A DNA stretch of 6,535 nucleotides from Firmicutes bacterium UBA1047 (lineage in GTDB: Bacteria > Bacillota > Clostridia > Tissierellales > Sedimentibacteraceae), in NCBI GenBank assembly GCA_002316585.1, contig DCDU01000223.1, positions 2,039-8,573 of the forward strand, written 5' to 3'. Below the pieces are notes generated by a model. The model was not told the origin of the DNA. It saw only the letters and a program-made list of their open reading frames with translations, and made no database searches. This document shows, in pieces, positions 1-6,417 of the stretch. Position numbers and translations under genes: made by a program. Position 1 is the stretch's first letter; each line of letters opens with the position of its first letter.

Positions 1-1475
1 TCCAAATCGTGGTTTCTTACGGCGCCTGATGAAAGTTCAATCCCGTTACATACAATATCATACTGATAAGCCACAATGTCAAGAGGGTCTTTTTCCGTTA
101 AAGCTTCCAAGCCGCCCTGAGGCATTGAGAACGGGTTGTGTGTGAATGCTATGCTGCCTGTTTTTTCATCTGTTTCATACATTGGGAAATCAACAATAAA
201 GCACATTTCAAATTTGCTTTCATCTGTTAATTTCAATCGCTTACAAAGCTCCGCCCTTATTTGTCCCGCAAGCTTCGGTGCATATTCCTTTGTATCCGCT
301 ATAAAAAACAATACGCATCCGGGTCTTAATTCTGCCCTTTCTGCCAAAGAAATTCTGTCTGATTCAGAAAGAAATTTGTCAATGGGACCGTGATATTTCA
401 TTTCATTGTCAACCTTTATATACCCAAGTCCCTTCATTCCGATTTTCAAAGCAAATTCAAGCATATTTTCAAAAAATGTCTTTGACTGGGATGAGCATTC
501 GGGAACATTTATCGCTCTTACAGTTTTCTTTCTGAAAGGTGCAAAATCCGTTTCCTCAAACATATCGCTTATATCGATTATTTCCAAAGGATTTCTTAAA
601 TCCGGTTTGTCCGAGCCGTATTTAAGCATTGCTTCCTCGTAAGGAATCCTTTTAAACGGAGGTTTTGAAACTTCCTTATCCGAAAATTTAACAAAGGTTT
701 CGTACAATACTTCTTCCGCAACGGACAAAACATCCTCCTGGGTTGCAAATGACATTTCAAAATCAAGCTGATAAAATTCCCCCGGCGAGCGGTCTGCCCT
801 TGCATCCTCGTCTCTGAAGCACGGAGCTATCTGGAAGTATTTATCAAAGCCGGAAACCATCAAAAGCTGCTTAAATATCTGAGGAGCCTGGGGCAGTGCA
901 TAAAACTTTCCCGGATGCTTTCTGCTCGGTATAATGTAATCCCTTGCACCTTCAGGAGAAGAGGATGTTAAAATCGGTGTTTGAATTTCCAAAAATCCAA
1001 GCTCTGTCATTTTATTTCTTAAATACGATATAACTTGTGAGCGAAGAATTATATTCTTTTGAATTTCCCTGTTTCTTAAATCCAAAAATCTGTATTTTAA
1101 TCTTAAATCCTCTTTTGTTTCCTTTGATGACATTATTTCAAAGGGGAGAGATTCTCTGACCTTTCCTAACACTGTTATAGTTTCTGCTTCAACTTCAACA
1201 GTCCCTGTATCAAGTCTGTCATTTATCGTATCTTCATCCCTTTTAATTACAGTTCCCGTAACACAAATTGCACTTTCCTTGGATATCCCTTCCAGCAGCG
1301 ATTCGTCTTGAACAACAGCCTGCAGAATCCCATATTGGTCTCTTAAGTCTAAAAATTTAACTCCGCCGTGGTCTCTTACATTTTCAAGCCATCCCGATAC
1401 CCTCACAGCCTCTCCGATATTCTTTTCTCTTATTTCTCCGCATGTATGAGTGCGGTACTCATTTGCTCTAATCAT
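1..1475 (-). CDS. aspS: Aspartyl-tRNA synthetase, bacterial class II type, 3' end outside window; probably non-discriminating
   Basis: Cytoplasmic enzyme that charges tRNA(Asp) with aspartate, using ATP. The window holds the first 491 codons; the family is usually about 590 residues, so the C-terminal part of the catalytic domain with class II motif 3 lies beyond the left edge. Visible order: OB-fold anticodon-binding domain (about 1-110, with RDHGGVKFLDLRD at 34-46); catalytic core with motif 2 FRDEDARADR (220-229); YGSDKPDLR (286-294) leading into the bacterial GAD insertion (about 295-410); FTHNPFSMP (444-452); and GIELSSGAVRNH (478-489). The ATG at 1475 is chosen because GGAAGGG (1490-1484) lies 8 bases upstream and the protein aligns from here; an in-frame upstream ATG exists at 1619. 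Expression is under the T-box leader at 1622-1907. His36 matches the histidine of non-discriminating AspRS (Leu in E. coli), so it may also make Asp-tRNA(Asn). Family certain, specificity inferred. Confidence 0.97.
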   Translation of the reverse strand, partial: MIRANEYRTHTCGEIREKNIGEAVRVSGWLENVRDHGGVKFLDLRDQYGILQAVVQDESLLEGISKESAICVTGTVIKRDEDTINDRLDTGTVEVEAETITVLGKVRESLPFEIMSSKETKEDLRLKYRFLDLRNREIQKNIILRSQVISYLRNKMTELGFLEIQTPILTSSSPEGARDYIIPSRKHPGKFYALPQAPQIFKQLLMVSGFDKYFQIAPCFRDEDARADRSPGEFYQLDFEMSFATQEDVLSVAEEVLYETFVKFSDKEVSKPPFKRIPYEEAMLKYGSDKPDLRNPLEIIDISDMFEETDFAPFRKKTVRAINVPECSSQSKTFFENMLEFALKIGMKGLGYIKVDNEMKYHGPIDKFLSESDRISLAERAELRPGCVLFFIADTKEYAPKLAGQIRAELCKRLKLTDESKFEMCFIVDFPMYETDEKTGSIAFTHNPFSMPQGGLEALTEKDPLDIVAYQYDIVCNGIELSSGAVRNHDL

Positions 1476-1516
1476 AATTATTACCCTTCCTTTATAAAAA
1501 TCGCAGTCTCCGCACA

Positions 1517-1551
1517 CAAATTCATTTGCTCCCTTTGGTCGCATGAATTTG
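1517..1551 (-). repeat. Hairpin repeat, copy B (aspS leader)
   Basis: A 35-base imperfect palindrome with 9-bp arms CAAATTCAT / ATGAATTTG (same on either strand) around a 17-base loop. In the RNA sense the loop contains CGACC and GGGAG. It is clearly related to copy A 25 bases away: the arms differ at two positions, and in both cases the opposite arm carries the matching change, so pairing is kept. No poly-U tract follows, so it is not an intrinsic terminator. Function unknown. Confidence 0.75.
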
Positions 1552-1576
1552 GTGCTCGTTGCGGTTGACCTACCAG

Positions 1577-1608
1577 CAATTTCTTTCTCCTTCCGGTCGA
1601 AGAAATTG
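1577..1608 (-). repeat. Hairpin repeat, copy A (aspS leader)
   Basis: A 32-base palindrome with perfect 9-bp arms CAATTTCTT / AAGAAATTG and a 14-base loop. In the RNA sense the loop contains CGACC and GGAG, like copy B. It starts 16 bases after the T-box terminator stem and lies between that terminator and the aspS ribosome binding site. A diverged third copy sits at the same relative place in the other T-box leader (6418-6460). It could be a dispersed genomic repeat or a structured mRNA element; the sequence does not decide. Confidence 0.75.
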
Positions 1609-1621
1609 GGTTCGGGCATAC

Positions 1622-1656
1622 AAAAACTCCTCCATCCCAAAAGGGACGAAGGAGTT
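1622..1656 (-). terminator. aspS: T-box-controlled intrinsic terminator of the aspS leader
   Basis: In the RNA sense a 14-bp stem (1656-1643 with 1638-1625, two G-U pairs, otherwise complete) closes a UUUU loop and runs into a five-U tract (1626-1622). The 5' arm overlaps the antiterminator: CGU CCCU within it can instead pair with AGGG and GCG on either side of the T-box bulge. The two folds are therefore exclusive, as expected for tRNA-controlled attenuation. Confidence 0.95.
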
Positions 1657-1663
1657 AATAATT

Positions 1664-1677
1664 CGCGGTACCACCCT
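1664..1677 (-). promoter_or_regulatory. T-box motif / antiterminator bulge (aspS leader)
   Basis: AGGGTGGTACCGCG is the near-universal T-box consensus. AGGG pairs with CCCU and GCG with CGU in the 5' arm of the terminator, leaving the UGGUACC bulge to bind the tRNA NCCA end. Confidence 0.95.
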
Positions 1678-1913
1678 GATTAGCATATACTTACATATAG
1701 GCTCACTCTAAAAGACACAAACATGTCTTTGCCGCTTTATCGCTCGGTTGCGTTTGAGCCTACTCTTGCATATGCAATTTGGGTCAAAAGCTCAGGGATG
1801 TTCTTCCTTTAAAATCATTGTAATAGACTCTCACCAACGCTATCTCTCTGAAACGTTAATTAAAAAGTACTCTTCCCATCATCGCTGAATATATGTTTTA
1901 CTCGTTTTTTATT

Positions 1914-1941
1914 ATTATATCCAAATTATATTGTTTGTCAA
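1914..1941 (-). promoter_or_regulatory. aspS: Sigma-A-type promoter of aspS
   Basis: TTGACA (1941-1936) and TATAAT (1919-1914) are both perfect consensus hexamers, separated by 16 bases. Transcription would begin near 1907, just upstream of T-box stem I, so the promoter and leader fit each other. The promoter looks strong and constitutive, leaving control to the T-box. Confidence 0.9.
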
Positions 1942-2058
1942 GATATTTATTGAAAAAAATCTCAAGAATCTAAAAAAAAATTTTCCTGCAATTTAATATG
2001 ATGAGATTTACAATTTACGGAATTACTTACAACAATAGACTTGGATTTAGCTTATTTA

Positions 2059-2087
2059 TGTTTAGAAGGCTGAAAAACGGGTATATA
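2059..2087 (+). promoter_or_regulatory. dps: Possible promoter of dps
   Basis: TATATA at 2082-2087 is the best -10 candidate, with a poor -35 (TGTTTA at 2059-2064, spacer 17). Transcription would begin near 2094, leaving a short leader before the GGAGG at the dps start. I see no PerR or Fur box that I would defend here, nor any other structured element between 1942 and 2130. Confidence 0.35.
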
Positions 2088-2130
2088 AAAAACAAGGTTA
2101 AAATAACATAACAATATACTGGAGGATAAT

Positions 2131-2565
2131 ATGAAAAATTACGAAAAATTAAATGTATACCTATCGAATTTAGCCGTTTTAAATGTAAACCTACACAATA
2201 TACACTGGAATGTTACAGGCAAACAATTTGTCCAAATTCATGAATTTACAGAGGGATTATATGATGATTTCTTTGAAAAATATGATGCTGTTGCTGAATT
2301 ATTGAAGATGAAAGGTGAAAAACCTTTGGTAAAATTATCAGATTATTTGAAAAATGCAACAATCAAGGAATTGGAAAGCGATAAGTTCTCATGCAGGGAA
2401 TCCCTTGAAATTGTTTTAGACTATCTGAATGAAATGAAGAACTTGGCAACAGAGATTCGAAATGAAGCAGACGAAGACGGCGACTTTGAAGCAGTAGCAG
2501 AATTTGAAGGTCATGTTTCGGGCTACAGTAAGAATTTGTGGTTTATCAGGTCTATGCTTGCATAA
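2131..2565 (+). CDS. dps: Dps family ferritin-like protein (iron-storing, peroxide-detoxifying miniferritin)
   Basis: A 144-residue member of the Dps/miniferritin family, which forms 12-subunit shells that oxidise Fe(II) with hydrogen peroxide and store Fe(III), limiting Fenton damage. The family signature LHNIHWNVTG is at 21-30. The inter-subunit ferroxidase ligands His25, His37, Asp52 and Glu56 have the same spacing (12, 15, 4) as His31, His43, Asp58 and Glu62 of Listeria innocua Dps, so the site looks intact. A four-helix bundle fills nearly the whole length. The N-terminal tail before helix A is short and carries only two lysines (Lys2, Lys6), unlike the lysine-rich DNA-binding tail of E. 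coli Dps, so protection by iron sequestration rather than DNA coating is likely. Start: GGAGG lies 5 bases before the ATG. It stands alone, divergent from aspS and convergent with the amidohydrolase operon, with a terminator 34 bases downstream. Confidence 0.95.
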   Translation: MKNYEKLNVYLSNLAVLNVNLHNIHWNVTGKQFVQIHEFTEGLYDDFFEKYDAVAELLKMKGEKPLVKLSDYLKNATIKELESDKFSCRESLEIVLDYLNEMKNLATEIRNEADEDGDFEAVAEFEGHVSGYSKNLWFIRSMLA

Positions 2566-2598
2566 CATAGGTTATAGTAAATTATTTTAAATATAAAG

Positions 2599-2629
2599 TA
2601 CCACCCTTGCTTAAAGGAGTGGTATTTTT
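2599..2629 (+). terminator. Intrinsic terminator after dps
   Basis: TACCACCCTT pairs with AAGGAGTGGTA (10 bp with one bulged A) around the loop GCTTA, followed by TTTTT. It lies between the convergent dps and amidohydrolase genes. Read on the minus strand the stem is followed only by CTTTATATTT, so it may also stop the four-gene operon, but less efficiently. Confidence 0.88.
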
Positions 2630-2646
2630 ATATGAGGGCATTGATA

Positions 2647-4083
2647 TTAATACTTTCCTATAGGCGGTTGTACACTGTCAGGCAAAGGACATTCGTAAGC
2701 GCCGCCATTTTGTTTCAATACAATTCTTTTGGCCTTTGCAATTACGTCAGGATTTTCCATTGTCTTAATTGCAGATAATGCCATAACCTTTACGGCTGTA
2801 AGCATTCCCTTGTTTGCGATTTGGCTTTTGGACTGTCCGGTCATTTGCCATGTGTGCCCCACATTGCCTATACAAGCGGTTGCAACATTGAAATTAATAG
2901 TTGGAGCGGCATAGCATACATCTCCCACATCTGTAGAGCCCGATACATATTTAATGTTATTCCCGTCATACGGATGAACTTCGGAGTCCAATGGTCTTTC
3001 CAATATTTCATCCATACGTTCTTCCCCATATTCTTCAATTATATATTCTTTTATTGATTTAATCGTTGAATCATTATAACTGAATAAATACGCTTTTGCT
3101 AATTTATAATCCTCTTCATCCCACTTTGGTGCCCCTGCCTCTTTAAAAGCTTCATCAGCAATTTCCGCCAAGGCAGCATTTGGTATATAATCTGAAAATG
3201 CCATTGTTATTTCATAGTCAACTTCTGTTTCCGTCATAAGAGCAGCACCTTCAGCTACCTTTACAACTCTTTCAAACAATTCCTTTACCTGCGTTACCTT
3301 CGGAGAGCGAACCTCATACTTTATTAAAGCTCGGTCTTGTACAACATTCGGAGAAACTCCTCCTGCATCCGCATAAGCATAATGTATTCGCGCCTGGTCA
3401 ATCATATGTTCTCTTAAATAATTAACACCAACACTCATCAGTTCTGCCGCATCAAGAGCGCTTCTCCCGAGGTGAGGCGAGCCTCCCGCATGAGCAGACA
3501 GACCTTTGAACTTAAAATTAGCACCCATAATTGCAACCGACCTGCTAGATTGCACCTGATTAATAGCAGCCGGATGCCATGTATATACGAAATCCACATC
3601 ATCAAAAAGTCCGGCTCTTGCCATAAATTGCTTCGCTCCAGCTCCTTCTTCCGCAGGGCAGCCGAAATAAATAACAGTTCCGTTTAATTTATTGGCAGCT
3701 AAATACTCCTTTATAACTAAGGCTGCCCCAAGAGAACCCGCCCCCAAAACATTATGTCCGCAGCCGTGGCCGGGTTTTCCCTCAACAACCGGGTTTCTTT
3801 CGGTACATCCCGCCGCCTGACTTAATTTATCAAGCGCATCATATTCACCTAAAAAGCCAAACACAGGCTTTCCGGTTCCAAAGTTTGCCGTAAATGCAGT
3901 AGGTATATCTGCAACACCTCTATTGATTATAAAGCCTTCATCTTCTAAAATTTCCGTTAGAAGCCTGCATGAATTGTATTCATTGTATGGAAGCTCTGAA
4001 AACTCCCATATGCTATCGCTGGCACCAATTATTTTTTCTTTCTTTTTTTCAAGTATTTCTTCAATAAATTTTAGTTCCTTCAT
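2647..4083 (-). CDS. M20 family (M20D, AbgB-like) amidohydrolase / metallopeptidase
   Basis: A 478-residue cytoplasmic zinc-type amidohydrolase, close in length and motif order to E. coli AbgB (p-aminobenzoyl-glutamate hydrolase subunit B, about 480 residues). Visible motifs: GEYDAL (79-84), GHGCGHN (105-111, metal ligands Cys108 and His110), PAEEG (143-147, catalytic base and metal-bridging Glu pair), WHPA (169-172, His170), SAHAGGSPH (196-204, start of the lid/dimerisation domain), GSTDVGDV (382-389) and GHTWQ (409-413, His410). No signal peptide. The family cuts amide bonds of N-acyl or N-aroyl amino acids and small peptides. It is the last gene of the operon: a GGGGG Shine-Dalgarno starts directly after the ATPase stop codon, 10 bases before its ATG, so translation is probably coupled. 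Pairing with a polar amino acid importer recalls the Bacillus yxe and ytm clusters, where M20 deacylases accompany cysteine-derivative transporters. Substrate unknown; a partner AbgA-like subunit is not seen. Confidence 0.93.
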   Translation of the reverse strand: MKELKFIEEILEKKKEKIIGASDSIWEFSELPYNEYNSCRLLTEILEDEGFIINRGVADIPTAFTANFGTGKPVFGFLGEYDALDKLSQAAGCTERNPVVEGKPGHGCGHNVLGAGSLGAALVIKEYLAANKLNGTVIYFGCPAEEGAGAKQFMARAGLFDDVDFVYTWHPAAINQVQSSRSVAIMGANFKFKGLSAHAGGSPHLGRSALDAAELMSVGVNYLREHMIDQARIHYAYADAGGVSPNVVQDRALIKYEVRSPKVTQVKELFERVVKVAEGAALMTETEVDYEITMAFSDYIPNAALAEIADEAFKEAGAPKWDEEDYKLAKAYLFSYNDSTIKSIKEYIIEEYGEERMDEILERPLDSEVHPYDGNNIKYVSGSTDVGDVCYAAPTINFNVATACIGNVGHTWQMTGQSKSQIANKGMLTAVKVMALSAIKTMENPDVIAKAKRIVLKQNGGAYECPLPDSVQPPIGKY

Positions 4084-4093
4084 AAAATCCCCC

Positions 4094-4831
4094 TTATAAT
4101 ACCTTGCCTAAAAATTCTATGGTTCTGCGGTTTTTCGGATTGTTAAATATCTCATCGGGAGTACCTTCCTCTTGTATCATGCCTTCAGCCATAAATATAA
4201 CTCTGTCACTTACTTCCTTTGCAAATCCCATTTCATGAGTTACTATAACTATAGTCATTCCCGATAAAGCCAAGCCTCTTATAACCTCCAAAACTTCCTT
4301 TACCATTTCCGGGTCTAATGCGCTGGTGGGCTCGTCGAACAGCATTACCTTAGGGTCCATTGCTAAGGCTCTGACAATTGCCAGCCGTTGCTTTTGACCC
4401 CCCGAAAGCTTTGTAGGATAAACATCTCTCTTATCTGTTAATCCAACTCTCTCCAAAAGCTCATCAGCTTTCTTTTCAGCTTCTTCCTTCTGCATCTTCC
4501 TTTCAAGTATAGGAGTTAAGGTAATATTATCTATGACCTTCAAATGTGGAAAAACATTGAAAAGCTGAAATACCATGCCGATTTTTTGCCTATGCTTGTC
4601 TAAATTAACTTTTTTATCAGACAAATCCACTCCTTCAAAATAAACCTTTCCGCTTGTAGGTCTTTCTAACAAATTCAGGCATCTTAAAAATGTACTTTTC
4701 CCGCTGCCCGAGGGTCCTATAATAGATACAACCTCTCCGTCGTATATACTCTGTGTTATGTTGTTCAAAACCTTTAGCTCTCCAAAGGATTTATTTAAGC
4801 CCTCAACCCTTATTAATTCCTTAGCTTTCAT
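4094..4831 (-). CDS. Polar amino acid ABC transporter, ATP-binding subunit (GlnQ/HisP type)
   Basis: A 245-residue ATPase that powers the importer from the cytoplasmic face. From the ATG at 4831: Walker [10 protein letters not shown] (39-47), Q-loop Gln89, signature LSGGQKQR (142-149), Walker B VMLFDEP (162-168) with catalytic Glu167, D-loop SALD (170-173), H-loop His199. All are intact, and length and sequence fit the glutamine/histidine/arginine/cystine import family. A TTG at 4852 would give seven more residues, but the codons after it form the ribosome binding site AAAGGAGG itself, so it is rejected. The chosen ATG lies 10 bases after that GGAGG. The gene overlaps the permease end by 11 bases (ATGAAAGCTAA), indicating translational coupling. 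No regulatory C-terminal domain is present. Substrate cannot be read from this subunit. Confidence 0.95.
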   Translation of the reverse strand: MKAKELIRVEGLNKSFGELKVLNNITQSIYDGEVVSIIGPSGSGKSTFLRCLNLLERPTSGKVYFEGVDLSDKKVNLDKHRQKIGMVFQLFNVFPHLKVIDNITLTPILERKMQKEEAEKKADELLERVGLTDKRDVYPTKLSGGQKQRLAIVRALAMDPKVMLFDEPTSALDPEMVKEVLEVIRGLALSGMTIVIVTHEMGFAKEVSDRVIFMAEGMIQEEGTPDEIFNNPKNRRTIEFLGKVL

Positions 4832-5486
4832 TGGCTTGGAGCCTCCTTTCAAATACGCTTAATCCTTTGGTCAATAATGTGGTTACTATCAGGTAAATTA
4901 CGCCTGCAATTATTAGTGACGGAATCGCTAAGAAGGTTGCAGATTGAACAGTTTTATAGGATGTCATAAGCTCCCGTACAAAGAATACCGATGCAAGGGA
5001 TGTTTGCTTAATCATTGTTATATATTCATTTCCCAATGCAGGAAGTATATTTTTAACGGCTTGGGGGAGTATAATTTTTTTCATTGTATTTACACTTGAT
5101 AATCCCAAGCTTCTTGCAGCTTCTGCCTGACCCTTGTCAACTGCCTGTATGCCTGCCCTTATAACCTCCGCCACATAGGAGCTTGCATTTACAATAAGAG
5201 CAATTATAATGCATGCCGTATCGCTTAAATTGACCGGTACTGCCTTAGGCAGCACCAACCAGAAGAAATACAGCTGCAAAAGTATGGGTGTTCCTCTAAG
5301 CACACCTATGTACGCAGATGTAATTAAATCCAATATTTTAATTTTTGATAGTTTCATAATGGCTATAACCGTTCCCAGCAAGGTTGCCGCAAATACGGTC
5401 AATGCAGCCAACCAAAGTGTTCCAAGCAGCCCATCAATATAGACATAATTATATTTATCCCATAACGTAATCACTGTATCAAGCAT
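4821..5486 (-). CDS. Polar amino acid ABC transporter, permease subunit (GlnP/HisM type)
   Basis: A 221-residue inner-membrane permease of the His/Glu/Gln/Arg/Cys family. Hydrophobic segments lie near 20-44, 56-80, 90-108, 148-170 and 185-206. RGTP (64-67) and [16 protein letters not shown] (149-164) are typical of GlnP/HisM proteins. The EAA loop that docks on the ATPase is [10 protein letters not shown] (121-130). Only one permease gene is present, so the channel is probably a homodimer. Start choice: ATG at 5486 has AAGGTGA (5498-5492) about 5 bases upstream and is preferred; a GTG at 5495, adding three residues, with AAAGG 5 bases upstream, is nearly as good. It follows the binding-protein gene by 24 bases and overlaps the ATPase gene by 11. 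Confidence 0.94.
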   Translation of the reverse strand: MLDTVITLWDKYNYVYIDGLLGTLWLAALTVFAATLLGTVIAIMKLSKIKILDLITSAYIGVLRGTPILLQLYFFWLVLPKAVPVNLSDTACIIIALIVNASSYVAEVIRAGIQAVDKGQAEAARSLGLSSVNTMKKIILPQAVKNILPALGNEYITMIKQTSLASVFFVRELMTSYKTVQSATFLAIPSLIIAGVIYLIVTTLLTKGLSVFERRLQANES

Positions 5487-5510
5487 AACTCTCACCTTAG
5501 CCTTTCATAA

Positions 5511-6368
5511 TTACAAACCTAATTTTTTCGCATATTCGGTATATTCCTTATACCACTGCTCATATTGTCCAGAGCTTACAACTTCGTCTATAATTTCATT
5601 AATCTTTTCTGCAAGAGCATCTTCACTTAGCGGTATTCCGATTCTTGTTCCATCTAATGATTTATCCTCTTTAAATTCAAAATTTTCTACTATTGACAAA
5701 CCGCTTCCCGGGTTTGCGTCAATATATAATTGAGCCATTGATTTGGCAACGACACATGAATCTGCTTTTTTTTCCTCAACCATTAATATTCCGTCTGTTG
5801 TGGCAGATACTCTCTTAAGCTCTTTATATTCAGGGATTTGTTCGTTTGCAAATAACTCCTGCATCGAGCCGCTTTGTGCAACTACTGTTTTGTCAGCTAA
5901 ATCTTCCGCATTTTTTATTAGATTTTCATCCTCTTTTCTGATTAACAGACCGTACCCGGGTGAATCCTCTGAAAAGTAGTAGCCTTTTGACATAATCATT
6001 GCTTCCGCTCTGGCAGGTGTGTAAGCTAAAGCAGATATAGCCAAATCATATTTACCTTCTGTAATACTGCTTAAAACTGCCGTGAACTCCAAAGGAATAA
6101 TTTTCAGCTCAACTCCTAATTTGTCTGCAATATACCTTGCCAGTTCTATATCACTGCCTACATATTGCTCACTGCCGCTTTTTGTGGGGTCAATAAACTC
6201 ATTTGGTGCAAAATACGGCTCAGTAACCACCTCTATATACCCTCTGTTTATTATTTCCTCTAAGCGATTATTCGTCTCGTTTGCCGCCTTCTTTGCACAG
6301 CCGCCTGATAAAACCAATGTTACTGAAATAATAAGCATAACCAAAACCATCTTAAAAACTTTTTTCAT
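5511..6368 (-). CDS. Amino acid ABC transporter substrate-binding lipoprotein (family 3 solute-binding protein)
   Basis: A 285-residue extracellular lipoprotein that captures substrate for the importer. It begins with MKK, a hydrophobic stretch (about 7-20) and a lipobox ending SGGC, so Cys24 should be lipidated; Ser rather than Leu at -3 is slightly unusual but allowed. The mature part has the bi-lobed PBPb fold: EPYFAPNEF (50-58), GSDIELARYIADKLG (71-85), the AISALAYTPAR stretch (110-120) whose Arg120 aligns with the arginine that grips the substrate carboxylate in this family, QSGSMQE (165-171) and ADS (202-204). This matches binders of polar amino acids such as cystine, glutamine, histidine or arginine; the exact ligand is not evident. 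Start: AGGAGG lies 5 bases before the ATG. First gene of the operon; transcription reaches it through the T-box leader at the right edge. Confidence 0.95.
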   Translation of the reverse strand: MKKVFKMVLVMLIISVTLVLSGGCAKKAANETNNRLEEIINRGYIEVVTEPYFAPNEFIDPTKSGSEQYVGSDIELARYIADKLGVELKIIPLEFTAVLSSITEGKYDLAISALAYTPARAEAMIMSKGYYFSEDSPGYGLLIRKEDENLIKNAEDLADKTVVAQSGSMQELFANEQIPEYKELKRVSATTDGILMVEEKKADSCVVAKSMAQLYIDANPGSGLSIVENFEFKEDKSLDGTRIGIPLSEDALAEKINEIIDEVVSSGQYEQWYKEYTEYAKKLGL

Positions 6369-6417
6369 AATATCCTCCTGTTTTTTTTAACTTAATTTGT
6401 TTACCCATAATTCTATT

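Larger units (their letters stand above)
1476..1619 (-). other. Post-terminator part of the aspS leader; open in frame with aspS (possible 48-codon N-terminal extension)
   Basis: Between the T-box terminator and the aspS ATG lie about 145 bases with no stop codon in the aspS frame. They begin with an ATG at 1619 that has a GGAGG (1633-1629) 9 bases upstream, inside the 3' arm of the terminator. Translated, it begins MPEPNFFDRKEKEIAGR and continues to the aspS Met. I regard it as untranslated leader: AspRS proteins normally start where the 1475 ATG puts the start, that ATG has its own ribosome binding site, and most of the stretch is made of two hairpin repeats. A short upstream peptide or an extended AspRS cannot be excluded from sequence alone. 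Confidence 0.3.
1622..1907 (-). promoter_or_regulatory. aspS: T-box riboswitch (tRNA-sensing leader) of aspS with GAAC specifier
   Basis: All hallmark parts are present in order. Stem I has a base helix AGC/GCU, a GA (K-turn) motif, GGGA (1877-1874) paired with UCCC (1798-1795), and CUUU (1867-1864) paired with AAAG (1810-1807); its distal AGAGAG motif is at 1849-1844. The specifier loop between these helices has AGAGUA on one side and GAAGAACA on the other. The triplet in register, followed by the usual purine, is AAC (1802-1800, Asn); GAA (Glu) overlaps it by one base shift; no Asp codon is present. Next come a stem IIA/B pseudoknot (CGC/GCG interleaved with CCG/CGG, about 1752-1731), a stem III hairpin AAAGACA/TGTCTTT (about 1728-1709), and the T-box AGGGTGGTACCGCG (1677-1664). 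UAGGCUCA (1762-1755) can also pair with UGAGCCUA (1705-1698), enclosing the pseudoknot and stem III. Bulge UGGU implies discriminator A, or G by wobble. Uncharged tRNA would promote read-through. Confidence 0.95.

Noticed and set aside
136..642. Two open frames on the plus strand (136-393 and 406-642)
   Set aside because: They are antisense to the continuous, motif-rich aspS reading frame, without ribosome binding sites or recognisable domains.
1765..1777. Palindrome TTGCATATGCAA as an operator site
   Set aside because: It lies inside the T-box leader, where its halves are better explained by RNA pairing with the complement near 1683-1688.
1783..1785. A GAC (Asp) triplet in the aspS leader RNA, as a possible specifier codon
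   Set aside because: It lies in UUUUGACCC downstream of the stem I base, not in the internal loop opposite AGAGUA, so it cannot be the specifier of this fold.
1976..2130. Possible PerR/Fur operator upstream of dps
   Set aside because: Looked for a TTATAATNATTATAA-like or Fur-like palindrome; the AT-rich stretch has no match good enough to defend.
2599..2629. On the minus strand GGGTGGTAC resembles a T-box core
   Set aside because: It lacks the CCGCG half and any upstream stem I, and lies between two convergent gene ends; a dps terminator hairpin explains it fully.
2729..3687. Plus-strand open frames opposite the M20 amidohydrolase
   Set aside because: Shadow frames of a conserved gene with intact catalytic motifs; no start signals or family features.
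5209..6390. Plus-strand open frames opposite the permease and binding-protein genes
   Set aside because: Antisense shadows of conserved transporter genes; one simply reads back through the signal peptide and ribosome binding site region.
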